Of a stretch of DNA of 33,669 bases, positions 21,950-30,947 are shown piece after piece. This stretch comes from Tepidibacillus decaturensis (lineage in GTDB: Bacteria > Bacillota > Bacilli > Tepidibacillales > Tepidibacillaceae): positions 934,314-967,982 of the forward strand of contig NZ_LSKU01000001.1 of the NCBI RefSeq assembly GCF_001561915.1, read 5' to 3'. How positions within the stretch are numbered: position 1 is the first letter of the stretch; each line of letters begins with the position of its first letter. A program made the translations under genes and the position numbers. A model generated the notes under the pieces. It was not told the origin of the DNA, made no database searches, and saw only the letters and a list, made by a program, of their open reading frames with translations.

Positions 21950-23980
21950 GTGAAGCAATGGAAACAATTGATTGTTCCTATTGGAGTTGTTCTAATTGTC
22001 TTGATGATGGTTCTCCCTTTACCTACTTGGCTTTTAAGTTTTTTATTGATTATCAATTTATCCCTTGCATTAACAATTGTTCTCGTTGCTATGTTTACAA
22101 GGGAACCATTACAATTTTCGATTTTCCCATCTTTATTATTGATTACTACTTTATTTCGCCTATCTTTAAATGTATCAACAACAAGGTCGATTTTAAAAAA
22201 TGGTGATGCTGGCCAAGTTATTGAAGCATTTGGTCAATTTGTTGTTGGGGCAGACCCTGTGATCGGTTTTATCGTATTTATCATCTTAGTGATTATTCAA
22301 TTTGTGGTTATTACCAAGGGTTCAGAACGTGTTGCAGAGGTTGCTGCTCGTTTCACATTAGACGCGATGCCTGGAAAGCAAATGAGTATTGATGCGGATT
22401 TAAATGCTGGTTTAATTACAGAACAGCAAGCAAGGGAAAGAAGAAGAAATATTGAAAGAGAAGCAGATTTTTATGGAGCGATGGATGGTGCCAGCAAATT
22501 TGTTAAAGGTGATGCCATAGTTGGAATCATCATCCTAATCATCAATGTGATTGGTGGATTAATTATTGGGATGGTTTATTTTAATCTAAGTATTAGGGAA
22601 TCTGCAGAAAGGTTTACCTTATTATCTGTCGGTGATGGGTTAGTTAGCCAAATCCCAGCATTACTTATTTCAACAGCAACAGGTATTATTGTAACTCGAG
22701 CTGCTTCGGATGGGAATTTAAGTGAAGATATCACTAGTCAGATCTTTGCTTATCCTAAATTACTATATGTAGTTGCAGCTACTATAGCAATTCTTGGCCT
22801 TACACCTATTGGACCCATTACCTTTCCGATTGCTGGAGTTTTAGCTTTTGGTGGTTACAAAATGCAAAAGGCACAGATTCAGGAATTGTCTATGACAGAA
22901 CAATTAGAAGAAGAAAAAGAAATTGAGCAGGTTCGAAGCCCTGAAAATATCGTTCAATTATTACAAATCGATCCTATTGAATTTGAATTTGGTTATGGTC
23001 TTATTCCATTAGCCGATGCCAATCAAGGGGGAGATTTGCTTGATCGAGTAATTATGATTAGAAGACAAATTGCTCTTGAATTAGGATTGATGGTGCCTGT
23101 TGTAAGAATTAGAGATAATATCCAGTTAAAGCCAAACCAATATGTGATTAAAATAAAAGGAAATAAAGTAGCAGAAGGGGATATTTTATTAGATCATTAT
23201 CTTGCCATGAATGCTGGAATCGAGGATGATTCAATCACAGGAATTCAAACTGTAGAACCAGCTTTTGGTTTACCGGCGTTATGGATAAATGATGAAATGA
23301 GAGAACAAGCGGAAATGGCAGGCTATACTGTCGTAGACGCTCCTTCTGTCGTTGCAACACACTTAACCGAAGTGATAAAGAAGCATTCAGCAGAATTATT
23401 AGGAAGGCAGGAAGTTAAAACGTTGATAGACCATGTAAAGGAATCACAGCCTGCATTAGTAGATGAATTGGTACCTAATTTGCTAACAGTTGGGGAAATA
23501 CAGAAAGTATTAGCCAATTTGTTAAAAGAAAAGATTTCAATTCGTAACTTGGTTACGATTTTTGAGACCTTAGCAGATTATGCAACTTATTCTAAAGATC
23601 CCGGGATTCTAACTGAATATGTAAGGCAATCACTTTCTAGACAAATCACGTTACAATATACTGAACCAAACCAACCACTTAAAGTGATTACAATCGGCCC
23701 GGGCTTGGAGAAAAAAATTGCAGAAAGTGTGCAACATACTGATCAGGGTAGTTATTTAGCAATTGATCCGAATACTTCCCAGCTTCTTTATAAAAAACTA
23801 AATGAACAAGTAAGTCAATTAGTGCAAATAGGACAGCAACCAATTATTCTAACCTCTCCAATGACACGAATGTATGTCAGACAATTTGTTGAACGAATGA
23901 TGCCTGAACTACCTATTCTTTCTTATAATGAATTGGAACCCTATGTTGAAGTTCAAAGTGTAGGAGTGGTGAATATATAA
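21950..23980 (+). CDS. flhA: Flagellar biosynthesis protein FlhA
   Basis: FlhA is the export-gate ring protein that couples proton flow to export and docks chaperone-substrate complexes. It starts at GTG 21950 after TGGAGGTGAA and has 676 residues. The membrane domain has eight segments with the signature FPSLLLITTLFRLSLNVSTT and the FHIPEP loop (ITKGSERVAEVAARFTLDAM, PGKQMSIDADLNAGLITEQQ, ARERRRNIEREADFYGAMDG). The cytoplasmic domain follows from about 340 (DPIEFEFGYGLIPLADANQG onward), ending in VQSVGVVNI. It overlaps flhF by one base (TAATG). The frame is intact through an A7 run at 23711-23717. Confidence 0.97.
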   Translation: MKQWKQLIVPIGVVLIVLMMVLPLPTWLLSFLLIINLSLALTIVLVAMFTREPLQFSIFPSLLLITTLFRLSLNVSTTRSILKNGDAGQVIEAFGQFVVGADPVIGFIVFIILVIIQFVVITKGSERVAEVAARFTLDAMPGKQMSIDADLNAGLITEQQARERRRNIEREADFYGAMDGASKFVKGDAIVGIIILIINVIGGLIIGMVYFNLSIRESAERFTLLSVGDGLVSQIPALLISTATGIIVTRAASDGNLSEDITSQIFAYPKLLYVVAATIAILGLTPIGPITFPIAGVLAFGGYKMQKAQIQELSMTEQLEEEKEIEQVRSPENIVQLLQIDPIEFEFGYGLIPLADANQGGDLLDRVIMIRRQIALELGLMVPVVRIRDNIQLKPNQYVIKIKGNKVAEGDILLDHYLAMNAGIEDDSITGIQTVEPAFGLPALWINDEMREQAEMAGYTVVDAPSVVATHLTEVIKKHSAELLGRQEVKTLIDHVKESQPALVDELVPNLLTVGEIQKVLANLLKEKISIRNLVTIFETLADYATYSKDPGILTEYVRQSLSRQITLQYTEPNQPLKVITIGPGLEKKIAESVQHTDQGSYLAIDPNTSQLLYKKLNEQVSQLVQIGQQPIILTSPMTRMYVRQFVERMMPELPILSYNELEPYVEVQSVGVVNI

Positions 23981-25071
23981 TGAAGGTAAAACGATATGTG
24001 GTTGATTCATTACCTCAAGCGATGGAACAAATCAAAATGGAATTAGGAAAAGATGCAATCATTTTGCATACAAAGAAGATAAGAATTGGTGGATTTTTGG
24101 GTTTGTTTGGAAAAGAAAAAACGGAGGTGATTGCAGCAGTAGATCAAAAAACACCAATGTTAGCTGAAACAACAAGAATAGATAAACCTCTTAAACCTTC
24201 CAATACCAATGTTTTATTACAGGAAGTAAAAGATTTAAAGTCTTTTATGGTTAAAATGATGGTCAACGAGAATGAAACTATCCATTTTAAAACTGTTTAT
24301 CAGAATGAAATGAAGGAAATATACAAACGTCTTATTGAACAAGGGGTAAAAGAAGAGGTTGCAGTTGAACTTTTAGAAGATACAATCAAAAGGATAGATC
24401 AGCAAGAAAACAAAGGAAAGATTATCGAAGAAGTTAAACAGAACCTTATCAATCGGATGAATGCGAAACATCGTGAAATACAAGATAAAACAAAAATTCT
24501 TCATTTTGTAGGTCCGACAGGCGTAGGGAAAACAACGACAATCGCTAAATTAGCTGCAGAACAAGTCTTAAAATATAAAAAACGTATTGCCTTCATTACA
24601 GCCGATACATACCGAATTGCAGCGGTTGATCAACTAAAAACTTATGCAGAAATTCTCAATAGTCCTTTAGAAGTCGTTTTTTCTCCACAAGAAACTCAAA
24701 GGGCAATAGATAAGCTAAAAGATTATGACTTAATTTTTATGGATACAGCAGGGCGTAACTACCACAATGAAATGTATATTTCTGAATTGAATCGAATTTT
24801 AGCCAAAACTGACGCAAGCGAAACATTCTTAGTCCTAAGTCTTACTCACAAATATGAAGATATGGTATCTATTTTGGGACAGTTTAATAAAGTAAAGATC
24901 GATAAGCTATTATTTACCAAATATGACGAAACATTGACATATGGTGCAATTTTAAACATTATCTCTTCCTTTCCATATAAAATTTCTTATATAACAAATG
25001 GTCAAAATGTACCTGATGACATTGAAGTATTTAATGTAGAGAAACTGGCTAAGGCTATATTGGGGGTTTAA
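23980..25071 (+). CDS. flhF: Flagellar placement GTPase FlhF
   Basis: FlhF is an SRP-type GTPase that helps place flagella. It has 363 residues. The N-terminal B domain has MKVKRYVVDSLPQAMEQIK and LGKDAIILHTKKIRIGGFLG. The NG domain begins near residue 110, with the P-loop GPTGVGKTT at about 178-186 and the DTYRIAAVDQLKTYAEI and FMDTAGRN motifs. The last, DTAGR, contacts nucleotide in SRP GTPases. It starts on the last base of flhA and is followed 2 bases later by its activator flhG. Confidence 0.96.
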   Translation: MKVKRYVVDSLPQAMEQIKMELGKDAIILHTKKIRIGGFLGLFGKEKTEVIAAVDQKTPMLAETTRIDKPLKPSNTNVLLQEVKDLKSFMVKMMVNENETIHFKTVYQNEMKEIYKRLIEQGVKEEVAVELLEDTIKRIDQQENKGKIIEEVKQNLINRMNAKHREIQDKTKILHFVGPTGVGKTTTIAKLAAEQVLKYKKRIAFITADTYRIAAVDQLKTYAEILNSPLEVVFSPQETQRAIDKLKDYDLIFMDTAGRNYHNEMYISELNRILAKTDASETFLVLSLTHKYEDMVSILGQFNKVKIDKLLFTKYDETLTYGAILNIISSFPYKISYITNGQNVPDDIEVFNVEKLAKAILGV

Positions 25072-25073
25072 TT

Positions 25074-25942
25074 ATGATTTATGATCAAGCAGCAGATTTG
25101 AGGAAAAAATTACAATCAACTCCTAATAAAATGGAACGTCTAACAAGGGTGATTACAATCACAAGCGGTAAGGGAGGAGTTGGAAAGTCAAATTTCACCC
25201 TAAATTTTGCCTTAGCGTTGTTGGAAAAGCAACATAAAACAGTTATCTTGGATGCAGATATTGGCTTAGCAAATATCGATATTCTTATGGGAATTGCACC
25301 AAAATATACTTTGCAGGATATGCTATACCAACATTTGCAAATCTGGGACATCCTAGAAAAAGGACCTAACGAATTAGAATTTATTGCTGGTGGGTCTGAT
25401 TTAGAAGGACTTTTTGATATGAAAAAAAATATTTTCCTTATCTATTTGAACAGTTTCTCTTGCTTAATGGTTATGTAGATACCTTACTAATTGATACAGG
25501 AGCAGGGATTACCCCAGAATCTTTAAAATTTATGTTCTCTTCAGATGAGATATTCTTAGTTACATCACCGGAACCAACTTCAATAACTGATGCTTATGCG
25601 ATGATTAAAATGATTTTTTCTAAAAAGAAAGAAATAAAGATTTCTTTAGTAATAAATCGCGTTACCAACGAACAAGAGGGACATAATACGGCAAATCGAA
25701 TCAAAGCAGTAGCAAAACGATTTTTGGACTGCGATATTGGCTTACTTGGGTTTATATATGATGATGAAATTGTTCCAAAAGCCGTAAAAAAACAAGAACC
25801 ATTTTATTTATCTTATCCAAATAGTAGAGCTTCCAGAAGTATTAATAATTTGGTACAAAATTATTTAAGTAATCATGAATATGTTCACTCAAAAGGTGTT
25901 CGTAGCTTTTTAGAAAGAATGACATACTGGTTTCATAGATAG
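25074..25942 (+). CDS. flhG: Flagellar number regulator FlhG (YlxH/MinD-like ATPase), frame interrupted once
   Basis: FlhG is the MinD-like ATPase that activates FlhF and controls flagellar pattern. The N-terminal activator motif DQAADLRKKL is present, followed by the deviant Walker A SGKGGVGKS at about 31-39 and the LDADIGLANIDILMG motif. As read, the frame stops at 25478. One extra A in the A8 run 25422-25429 restores FDMKKKYFPYLFEQFLLLNG and joins the second part (DTLLIDTGAGITPESLKFM; SPEPTSITDAYAMIK). Repaired length is 289 residues, close to B. subtilis (298). A C-terminal amphipathic membrane helix is plausible (GVRSFLERMTYWFHR). The stop is 10 bases before cheB. Confidence 0.88.
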
Positions 25943-25952
25943 AGGTGATAGT

Positions 25953-27044
25953 ATGAAACCTATTCGAGTTTTAGTTGTAGATGATTCATTTTTTATGAGG
26001 AAGCTCATTTCTGATTTTTTAGTAGAAAGTGGGATCATAGAAGTTGTAGATACAGCTAAAAATGGAATTGAAGCTGTAGAAAAACATCTTAGACTGAATC
26101 CAGATGTGATCACGATGGATGTCGAGATGCCTCAAATGAATGGGTTAGAAGCACTAGAGCAAATCATGAAAAAGAAGCCTGTCCCAATTATTATGCTTAG
26201 TAGTTTAACCAAACAGGGTACAGATATTACAGTTCAAGCATTACAAAAAGGGGCATTCGATTTTGTTGCAAAACCTTCTGGGGCTATTTCGTTTGATATA
26301 AAAAAGGTTAAAGATGAATTGATAAATAAAATAATAATTGCTCATCGTCAAAAGGAAAAATGGCATAAACACTTGAATTATAATGATAGAAAAGAAACAA
26401 AGGGAGAAACAAAAACGGTAAATTGTCTCGAGATTGAAACTGGTCATATAGAGGGAATCATTGCTATTGGAACTTCAACTGGTGGACCAAAGGCTTTACA
26501 AGAGGTAATCACAAAGATCCCAAAAAACTTCCCCTATGGAATTTTAATTGTACAACATATGCCAGCGGGTTTTACAAAATCTCTAGCCACACGTTTAAAT
26601 TCACTATCTGAGATTGAAGTGCTTGAAGCAGAAGATCAGCAATTAATTAAGGCTGGGACAGCATATATTGCACCCGGAAATTATCATATGACTGTTCGGC
26701 AACTTCAAAAACAGTTTAAAATTGAACTTAATCAGAATGATCCAGTATCAGGACATCGTCCTTCCGTAGATGTTTTATTTCAATCCTTGGCCACAATACG
26801 TACAAAGAAAATCTTTGTTATTATGACGGGAATGGGAAACGATGGAACAAAAGGATTAACGATCGCAAAACAAGGGGAGCAAGTGATTACCATTGGCGAG
26901 GATGAGACAACCTGTGTGGTTTATGGAATGCCAAAGTCAGCAATCCAAAAAGGTTTAATTGATATGGTTATTCCGTTGCATCATATTACAAATAAAATTT
27001 TAGAATCTGTTCAAAAACAGAGGAGGTGGCAGTCATGGATTTAA
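25953..27044 (+). CDS. cheB: Chemotaxis protein-glutamate methylesterase CheB
   Basis: CheB removes methyl groups from chemoreceptors and deamidates receptor glutamines. It has 363 residues. The receiver domain has the D10-D11 pair and phospho-acceptor D56 (DVITMDVEMPQMNGLEAL). After a linker, the esterase domain carries the catalytic triad: S175 in IAIGTSTGGPKAL, H202 in LIVQHMPAGFT, and Asp in VIMTGMGNDGTKG. The AGTAYIAPGNYHM segment is also typical. The start follows AGAGGTGAT. Its end overlaps cheA by 10 bases, suggesting translational coupling. Confidence 0.96.
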   Translation: MKPIRVLVVDDSFFMRKLISDFLVESGIIEVVDTAKNGIEAVEKHLRLNPDVITMDVEMPQMNGLEALEQIMKKKPVPIIMLSSLTKQGTDITVQALQKGAFDFVAKPSGAISFDIKKVKDELINKIIIAHRQKEKWHKHLNYNDRKETKGETKTVNCLEIETGHIEGIIAIGTSTGGPKALQEVITKIPKNFPYGILIVQHMPAGFTKSLATRLNSLSEIEVLEAEDQQLIKAGTAYIAPGNYHMTVRQLQKQFKIELNQNDPVSGHRPSVDVLFQSLATIRTKKIFVIMTGMGNDGTKGLTIAKQGEQVITIGEDETTCVVYGMPKSAIQKGLIDMVIPLHHITNKILESVQKQRRWQSWI

Positions 27045-29023
27045 ATCAATATGTAGAGATATTTTTAGAGGAATCTAAAGAACATTTACAATCATTAAAT
27101 GAGAAATTATTATTACTAGAAAAAGATCGACAAAATCTCGATTTGGTTAATGAAATTTTTAGATCTGCCCATACGTTGAAAGGAATGGCTGCAACGATGG
27201 GTTATGAAAGTATGGCTACATTAACTCATGAGATGGAAAACGTATTAGATCAAGTTAGAAACCATAAAAAACAGGTTGACCCGCGTTTAATGGATACGAT
27301 TTTTCATTGTGTTGATTTGTTAGAACAAATGATTCTTTCAATTAGTGATGGTGGAGATGGTAACTTAGATAGTTCTACCGTAATCAATGAACTACAAGGG
27401 ATCGTCTCAGGTAATTCAACATTGCCTAATGTAGCTACAGACGTGGAAATCAAGAGTGAGGATAGGAATCAGATAACATTTGATGAATATGAAAAAACAG
27501 TTTTACACCAATCCTTAGAATCAGGTTTTCTAGTTTATCATTTAAAAATTTTCCTTGATCAAGGAAGTATGCTTAAGTCTGCTAGAGCATATATGGTTTT
27601 TCGAGCATTAGAACAATTTGGTGAGATTTTAAAAGCTATTCCTTCAGTAGAAGAAATTGAAAATGAGGATTTTGATCATGAATTTTCAGTCATTCTAATA
27701 TCAAAAAACCAGCAAGAAGATATTAAAAAAGAAATCTTACATATCTCTGAAATTGTTGACGTTCAAATTACAACAATTTCTAGTACTCTATTAAATGAAC
27801 ATGATAAAAAAGTAGAGACTAATTCGCAAGCTCAGCAAAATAATCAAAATATACAGCAACATCATAAAGGTCCAACAGGTAAAATGATCCGTGTCGATAT
27901 TGAACGCTTAGATGAATTGATGAACTTGTTTAGTGAATTGGTCATCGATAGAGGTCGGTTGGAGCAACTATCTGCAGAAATAAGGAATTCTGAATTAACA
28001 GATACGGTTGAACACATGAGTCGAATTAGTAGTAATTTACAAAATATTATTTTGAATCTACGAATGGTCCCAATTGAACAGGTATTTAATCGTTTTCCAA
28101 GAATGATTAGAGATTTAGCTAAAGAACTTAATAAAAAAGTAAATTTAACGATTATTGGAGCTGAAACTGAACTAGATCGAACCGTCATTGACGAAATAGG
28201 AGACCCACTTGTCCATTTGTTAAGAAATGCGATAGACCACGGACTAGAATCGGTTGAAAAAAGAATTAAGAATCATAAACCTGAAACAGGAGAAATTTCT
28301 CTTAAAGCATATCATAGTGGGAATTATGTATTTATCGAGATAAGTGATGATGGTAGTGGAATTGATAAAGAAAAAGTTCTTAAAAAGGCAATAGAACGCA
28401 AGCTAATCAGTCAAGAAGAGGCAAGAAATTTGACAAACAATCAAATTTATAACCTTTTATTTGCTTCAGGATTAAGTACTGCTGAAAAGATTTCAGACAT
28501 TTCTGGGCGTGGTGTTGGTCTTGATGTTGTAAAATCAAAGATTGAAGCCTTAGGTGGTTTTGTTTCTATTGAATCAGAATTAGGTAAAGGAACAACGTTT
28601 ACTATTCAGTTACCTTTAACACTTTCTATTATTTCGGCTATGTTAGTTAGAATACAAAATGAAAAATATGCAATACCTTTAAGTTCAATTATTGAAACAG
28701 CCATCTATAGACCGGAAGAAATCATGTATGCCCATAAACAACAAGTGATTGATTTTCGAGGGCATATTGTGCCACTTGTTTCGCTAAAGAAAGTATTTGA
28801 AGTACCTGATGGGGATATTGAAGAAGAGGATATTTCTGTCGTAATTGTGCGTAAAGGAGAAAAAATGGCTGGCTTAATCGTTGATTCCTTTATTGGTCAA
28901 CAAGAAATCGTACTTAAATCTTTAGGTTCCTATTTACCACATGTATTTGCTATTTCTGGTGCAACAATTCTTGGAGATGGTCAGGTTGCTTTAATTATCG
29001 ATACAAATTCGTTAATAAAATAG
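27035..29023 (+). CDS. cheA: Chemotaxis histidine kinase CheA
   Basis: CheA is the chemotaxis kinase that phosphorylates CheY and CheB. I choose ATG 27035, 8 bases after AGGAGG (27021-27026); the upstream GTG overlaps that site. It has 662 residues. The P1 phosphotransfer domain has H46 (FRSAHTLKGMAATMGYESM). The P2 CheY/CheB-docking domain is roughly 145-260. A Gln/Asn-rich linker precedes P3 dimerisation (IDRGRLEQLSAEIRN). The ATPase motifs are N box DPLVHLLRNAIDHGLESVEK, G1 ISDDGSGIDKEKV and G2 GRGVGLDVVKSKIE, followed by GKGTTFTIQLPLTL. The CheW-like P5 domain closes the protein. All key residues are intact. Confidence 0.97.
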   Translation: MDLNQYVEIFLEESKEHLQSLNEKLLLLEKDRQNLDLVNEIFRSAHTLKGMAATMGYESMATLTHEMENVLDQVRNHKKQVDPRLMDTIFHCVDLLEQMILSISDGGDGNLDSSTVINELQGIVSGNSTLPNVATDVEIKSEDRNQITFDEYEKTVLHQSLESGFLVYHLKIFLDQGSMLKSARAYMVFRALEQFGEILKAIPSVEEIENEDFDHEFSVILISKNQQEDIKKEILHISEIVDVQITTISSTLLNEHDKKVETNSQAQQNNQNIQQHHKGPTGKMIRVDIERLDELMNLFSELVIDRGRLEQLSAEIRNSELTDTVEHMSRISSNLQNIILNLRMVPIEQVFNRFPRMIRDLAKELNKKVNLTIIGAETELDRTVIDEIGDPLVHLLRNAIDHGLESVEKRIKNHKPETGEISLKAYHSGNYVFIEISDDGSGIDKEKVLKKAIERKLISQEEARNLTNNQIYNLLFASGLSTAEKISDISGRGVGLDVVKSKIEALGGFVSIESELGKGTTFTIQLPLTLSIISAMLVRIQNEKYAIPLSSIIETAIYRPEEIMYAHKQQVIDFRGHIVPLVSLKKVFEVPDGDIEEEDISVVIVRKGEKMAGLIVDSFIGQQEIVLKSLGSYLPHVFAISGATILGDGQVALIIDTNSLIK

Positions 29024-29034
29024 GAGGGATTCAT

Positions 29035-29514
29035 ATGAGCAATACAGTAGAACAAAACAGTAGTGAAATTAAAGTTATTGTCTTTCGTTTAGGAAGTGAG
29101 GAGTATGGAGTAGATGTTCAACAAGTAAAATCTATTGAACGGATGGAACATATCACCCGTGTTCCAAACACTCCTCCTTTTGTAAAAGGGGTTATTAACC
29201 TTCGAGGAGTTGTTATTCCGATCATTGACCTAAGAAGACGATTTAGTATTGAACAAAAAGATTATAATGAATCTACCCGTATCATAATTGTAAATGTAGA
29301 AGAGATGGAAGTGGGATTAATAGTAGATGCAGCAAATGATGTAATTGACATCCCTGTTCAAGCGATTGAACCACCTCCAAAAGTGGTTGGTGCTGTCGAG
29401 GCTATTTATCTTCGTGGTGTTGCTAAATTATCTAATCGCCTACTTATTTTGCTTAATTTAGATAAAGTGCTAAATGTGGATGAAATGAAAGAATTGGAAA
29501 AATTCGGTGCATAG
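29035..29514 (+). CDS. cheW: Chemotaxis coupling protein CheW
   Basis: CheW links CheA to the chemoreceptors. It has 159 residues with the canonical fold: VIVFRLGSEEYGVDVQQVKS, the HITRVPNTPPFVKGVINLRG signature, VVIPIIDLRRRF, and GLIVDAANDVIDIPVQAIE. The ATG follows TAGGAGGGAT, 11 bases after the cheA stop. It ends two bases before the preferred cheC start. Confidence 0.96.
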   Translation: MSNTVEQNSSEIKVIVFRLGSEEYGVDVQQVKSIERMEHITRVPNTPPFVKGVINLRGVVIPIIDLRRRFSIEQKDYNESTRIIIVNVEEMEVGLIVDAANDVIDIPVQAIEPPPKVVGAVEAIYLRGVAKLSNRLLILLNLDKVLNVDEMKELEKFGA

Positions 29515-29516
29515 TG

Positions 29517-30137
29517 ATGAATAAATTAAATCAATTAAAAGATTTACAACTTGACCTGTTAAAAGAAGTAGGAAATATAGGAGCAGGACACGCTGCGACT
29601 GCCCTTTCCACTATGATTGAGAAAACGATTGAAATGAATGTCCCTAAGGTGAAAATTCTCCCCTTTTCCGAGATCGAAGAGTTTTTAGGGGGAGAAGATC
29701 AAGTCATGGTTGGAATTTTTTTAAGAGTAGAAGGCGATGTTCCTGGCAATATGTTTTTTATGATGACGAAAGAATCTGCAAAGCAATTATTAAAATATAT
29801 GTTAAACAGTGATGATGTAAAGCACGAAGGATTTACAGATTTGGAATATTCAGCTTTAAACGAATTAGGGAATATATTAACAGGTTCCTACCTTTCATCA
29901 CTAGCAGATTTTACAAACCTTAAAATGAATCCTACTGTTCCATCTATTGCAATTGATATGGTAGGTGCGATTCTAAGTTTTGGTTTAATTCAAATTAGTC
30001 AATACAGTGATGTAGCGATTGTAATTGATACCACATTTCTTGATGGCAATAATTTAGTAGAAGGCCACTTCTTTTTGATTCCTGACCCAGAATCATTTCA
30101 GCCTCTATTTTCAGCTTTAGGAGTACCATGGGAATGA
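29517..30137 (+). CDS. cheC: CheY-P phosphatase CheC
   Basis: CheC dephosphorylates CheY-P and forms the CheC-CheD pair of the Bacillus adaptation circuit. It has 206 residues from ATG 29517; GTG 29514, which overlaps the cheW stop, is a possible alternative. Both phosphatase helices are intact: LLKEVGNIGAGHAATALS and YSALNELGNILTGSYLSSL, each with the Glu and Asn that act on CheY-P. The middle LRVEGDVPGNMFFMM is family-typical. It overlaps cheD. Confidence 0.95.
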   Translation: MNKLNQLKDLQLDLLKEVGNIGAGHAATALSTMIEKTIEMNVPKVKILPFSEIEEFLGGEDQVMVGIFLRVEGDVPGNMFFMMTKESAKQLLKYMLNSDDVKHEGFTDLEYSALNELGNILTGSYLSSLADFTNLKMNPTVPSIAIDMVGAILSFGLIQISQYSDVAIVIDTTFLDGNNLVEGHFFLIPDPESFQPLFSALGVPWE

Positions 30138-30619
30138 GTGTGATCAAAGTAGGCATGGCAGACTTGAACATCGCAATCACCCCAGATCGACTTAGAACAA
30201 CTGGATTGGGTTCTTGTGTGGGAATTGCGATTGTTGACAAGGTTAACCATATAGGTGGTTTAGCCCATATAATGCTTCCATCTTCTGAAATGGTTAAAAT
30301 AGGTCAACTTAATAAAGCTAAGTATGCAGATACTGCGGTGCCATTATTAGTTGAAAAAATGGTTCAATTGGGTGCAAAGAAAAGTTTAATGGTTGCTAAA
30401 TTAGCAGGTGGCGCACAAATGTTTCAGTTTCAATCTCAAAATGATATGATGAGAATTGGCCCAAGAAATGTGGAGGCCTCAAAAGTATCTCTAAAAGAAT
30501 TAGGTATTCCTATCATTGCAGAAGATACGGGTGGGAATTTTGGTAGAACAATAGAATTGGATATTTTAACAGGCATACTTTATATTAAAACAGCTAATCA
30601 AGGTGTAAACGAGATATGA
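30128..30619 (+). CDS. cheD: Chemoreceptor glutamine deamidase CheD
   Basis: CheD deamidates glutamines on chemoreceptors and stimulates CheC. It has 163 residues from ATG 30128; ATG 30134, which overlaps the cheC stop and lies 10 bases from AGGAG (30119-30123), is an equally good start and would remove two residues. The catalytic Cys is in TTGLGSCVGIAIVD, His in GGLAHIMLPSS, and the Thr/Gly region in AEDTGGNFGRTIEL. Its stop overlaps the next gene by 4 bases (ATGA). Confidence 0.95.
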   Translation: MGMSVIKVGMADLNIAITPDRLRTTGLGSCVGIAIVDKVNHIGGLAHIMLPSSEMVKIGQLNKAKYADTAVPLLVEKMVQLGAKKSLMVAKLAGGAQMFQFQSQNDMMRIGPRNVEASKVSLKELGIPIIAEDTGGNFGRTIELDILTGILYIKTANQGVNEI

Positions 30620-30930
30620 AAGTTGTTAAAGAATTGTTGTTTGGAGTTGTTCTTGGTTGTTTTGCTTTCTTGTTGGTTTTTATTCTAAATTGGAAAGTGA
30701 ACTTGTTTTATACTTCTTTGATTCGAGGACTTTTTGCTTTTATCGTGTTTACAGCTGTGGGTATCATTATTGGATTTTTATTGATACCACAACAAAAACA
30801 GCATATTGATGTAAAAGCCTCAATAAACGATGAAGATTTATTTCAACCTCTTCATTTTCCAAAAATAGAAAGTGAAGATGAAATAGAGAAATATGTAAAT
30901 GGGATTCGAAACTTGTCTCAAGATGAATAG
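30616..30930 (+). CDS. Small membrane protein between cheD and sigD, unknown function
   Basis: A 104-residue protein, translationally coupled to cheD by the ATGA overlap. Two membrane segments are visible, at about 5-25 (KELLFGVVLGCFAFLLVFIL) and 35-55 (IRGLFAFIVFTAVGIIIGFL), followed by a hydrophilic, acidic cytoplasmic tail ending EIEKYVNGIRNLSQDE. A small membrane protein at this place is seen in other Bacilli, but I do not know a tested role. Its cotranscription with sigD and chemotaxis genes suggests a motility-linked role; this is inference. Confidence 0.78.
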   Translation: MKVVKELLFGVVLGCFAFLLVFILNWKVNLFYTSLIRGLFAFIVFTAVGIIIGFLLIPQQKQHIDVKASINDEDLFQPLHFPKIESEDEIEKYVNGIRNLSQDE

Positions 30931-30947
30931 AAAGTTGGTGTCATCAT

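Noticed and set aside
21958-22206. Alternative + strand frame inside the start of flhA
   Set aside because: Out of frame with a well-conserved FlhA membrane domain; Cys/Tyr/Phe-rich composition is typical of a shadow frame.
10825-25429. Phase-variable homopolymer switches in flagellar genes
   Set aside because: Six sites all off at once, all one base short, and one only six bases long is not how phase variation looks; assembly error is simpler.
27862-28188. Minus-strand frame of 108 codons inside cheA, and similar antisense frames in fliI, fliM, flhB and others
   Set aside because: They are antisense to strongly conserved domains, lack ribosome binding sites and promoters, and show no recognisable protein motifs.
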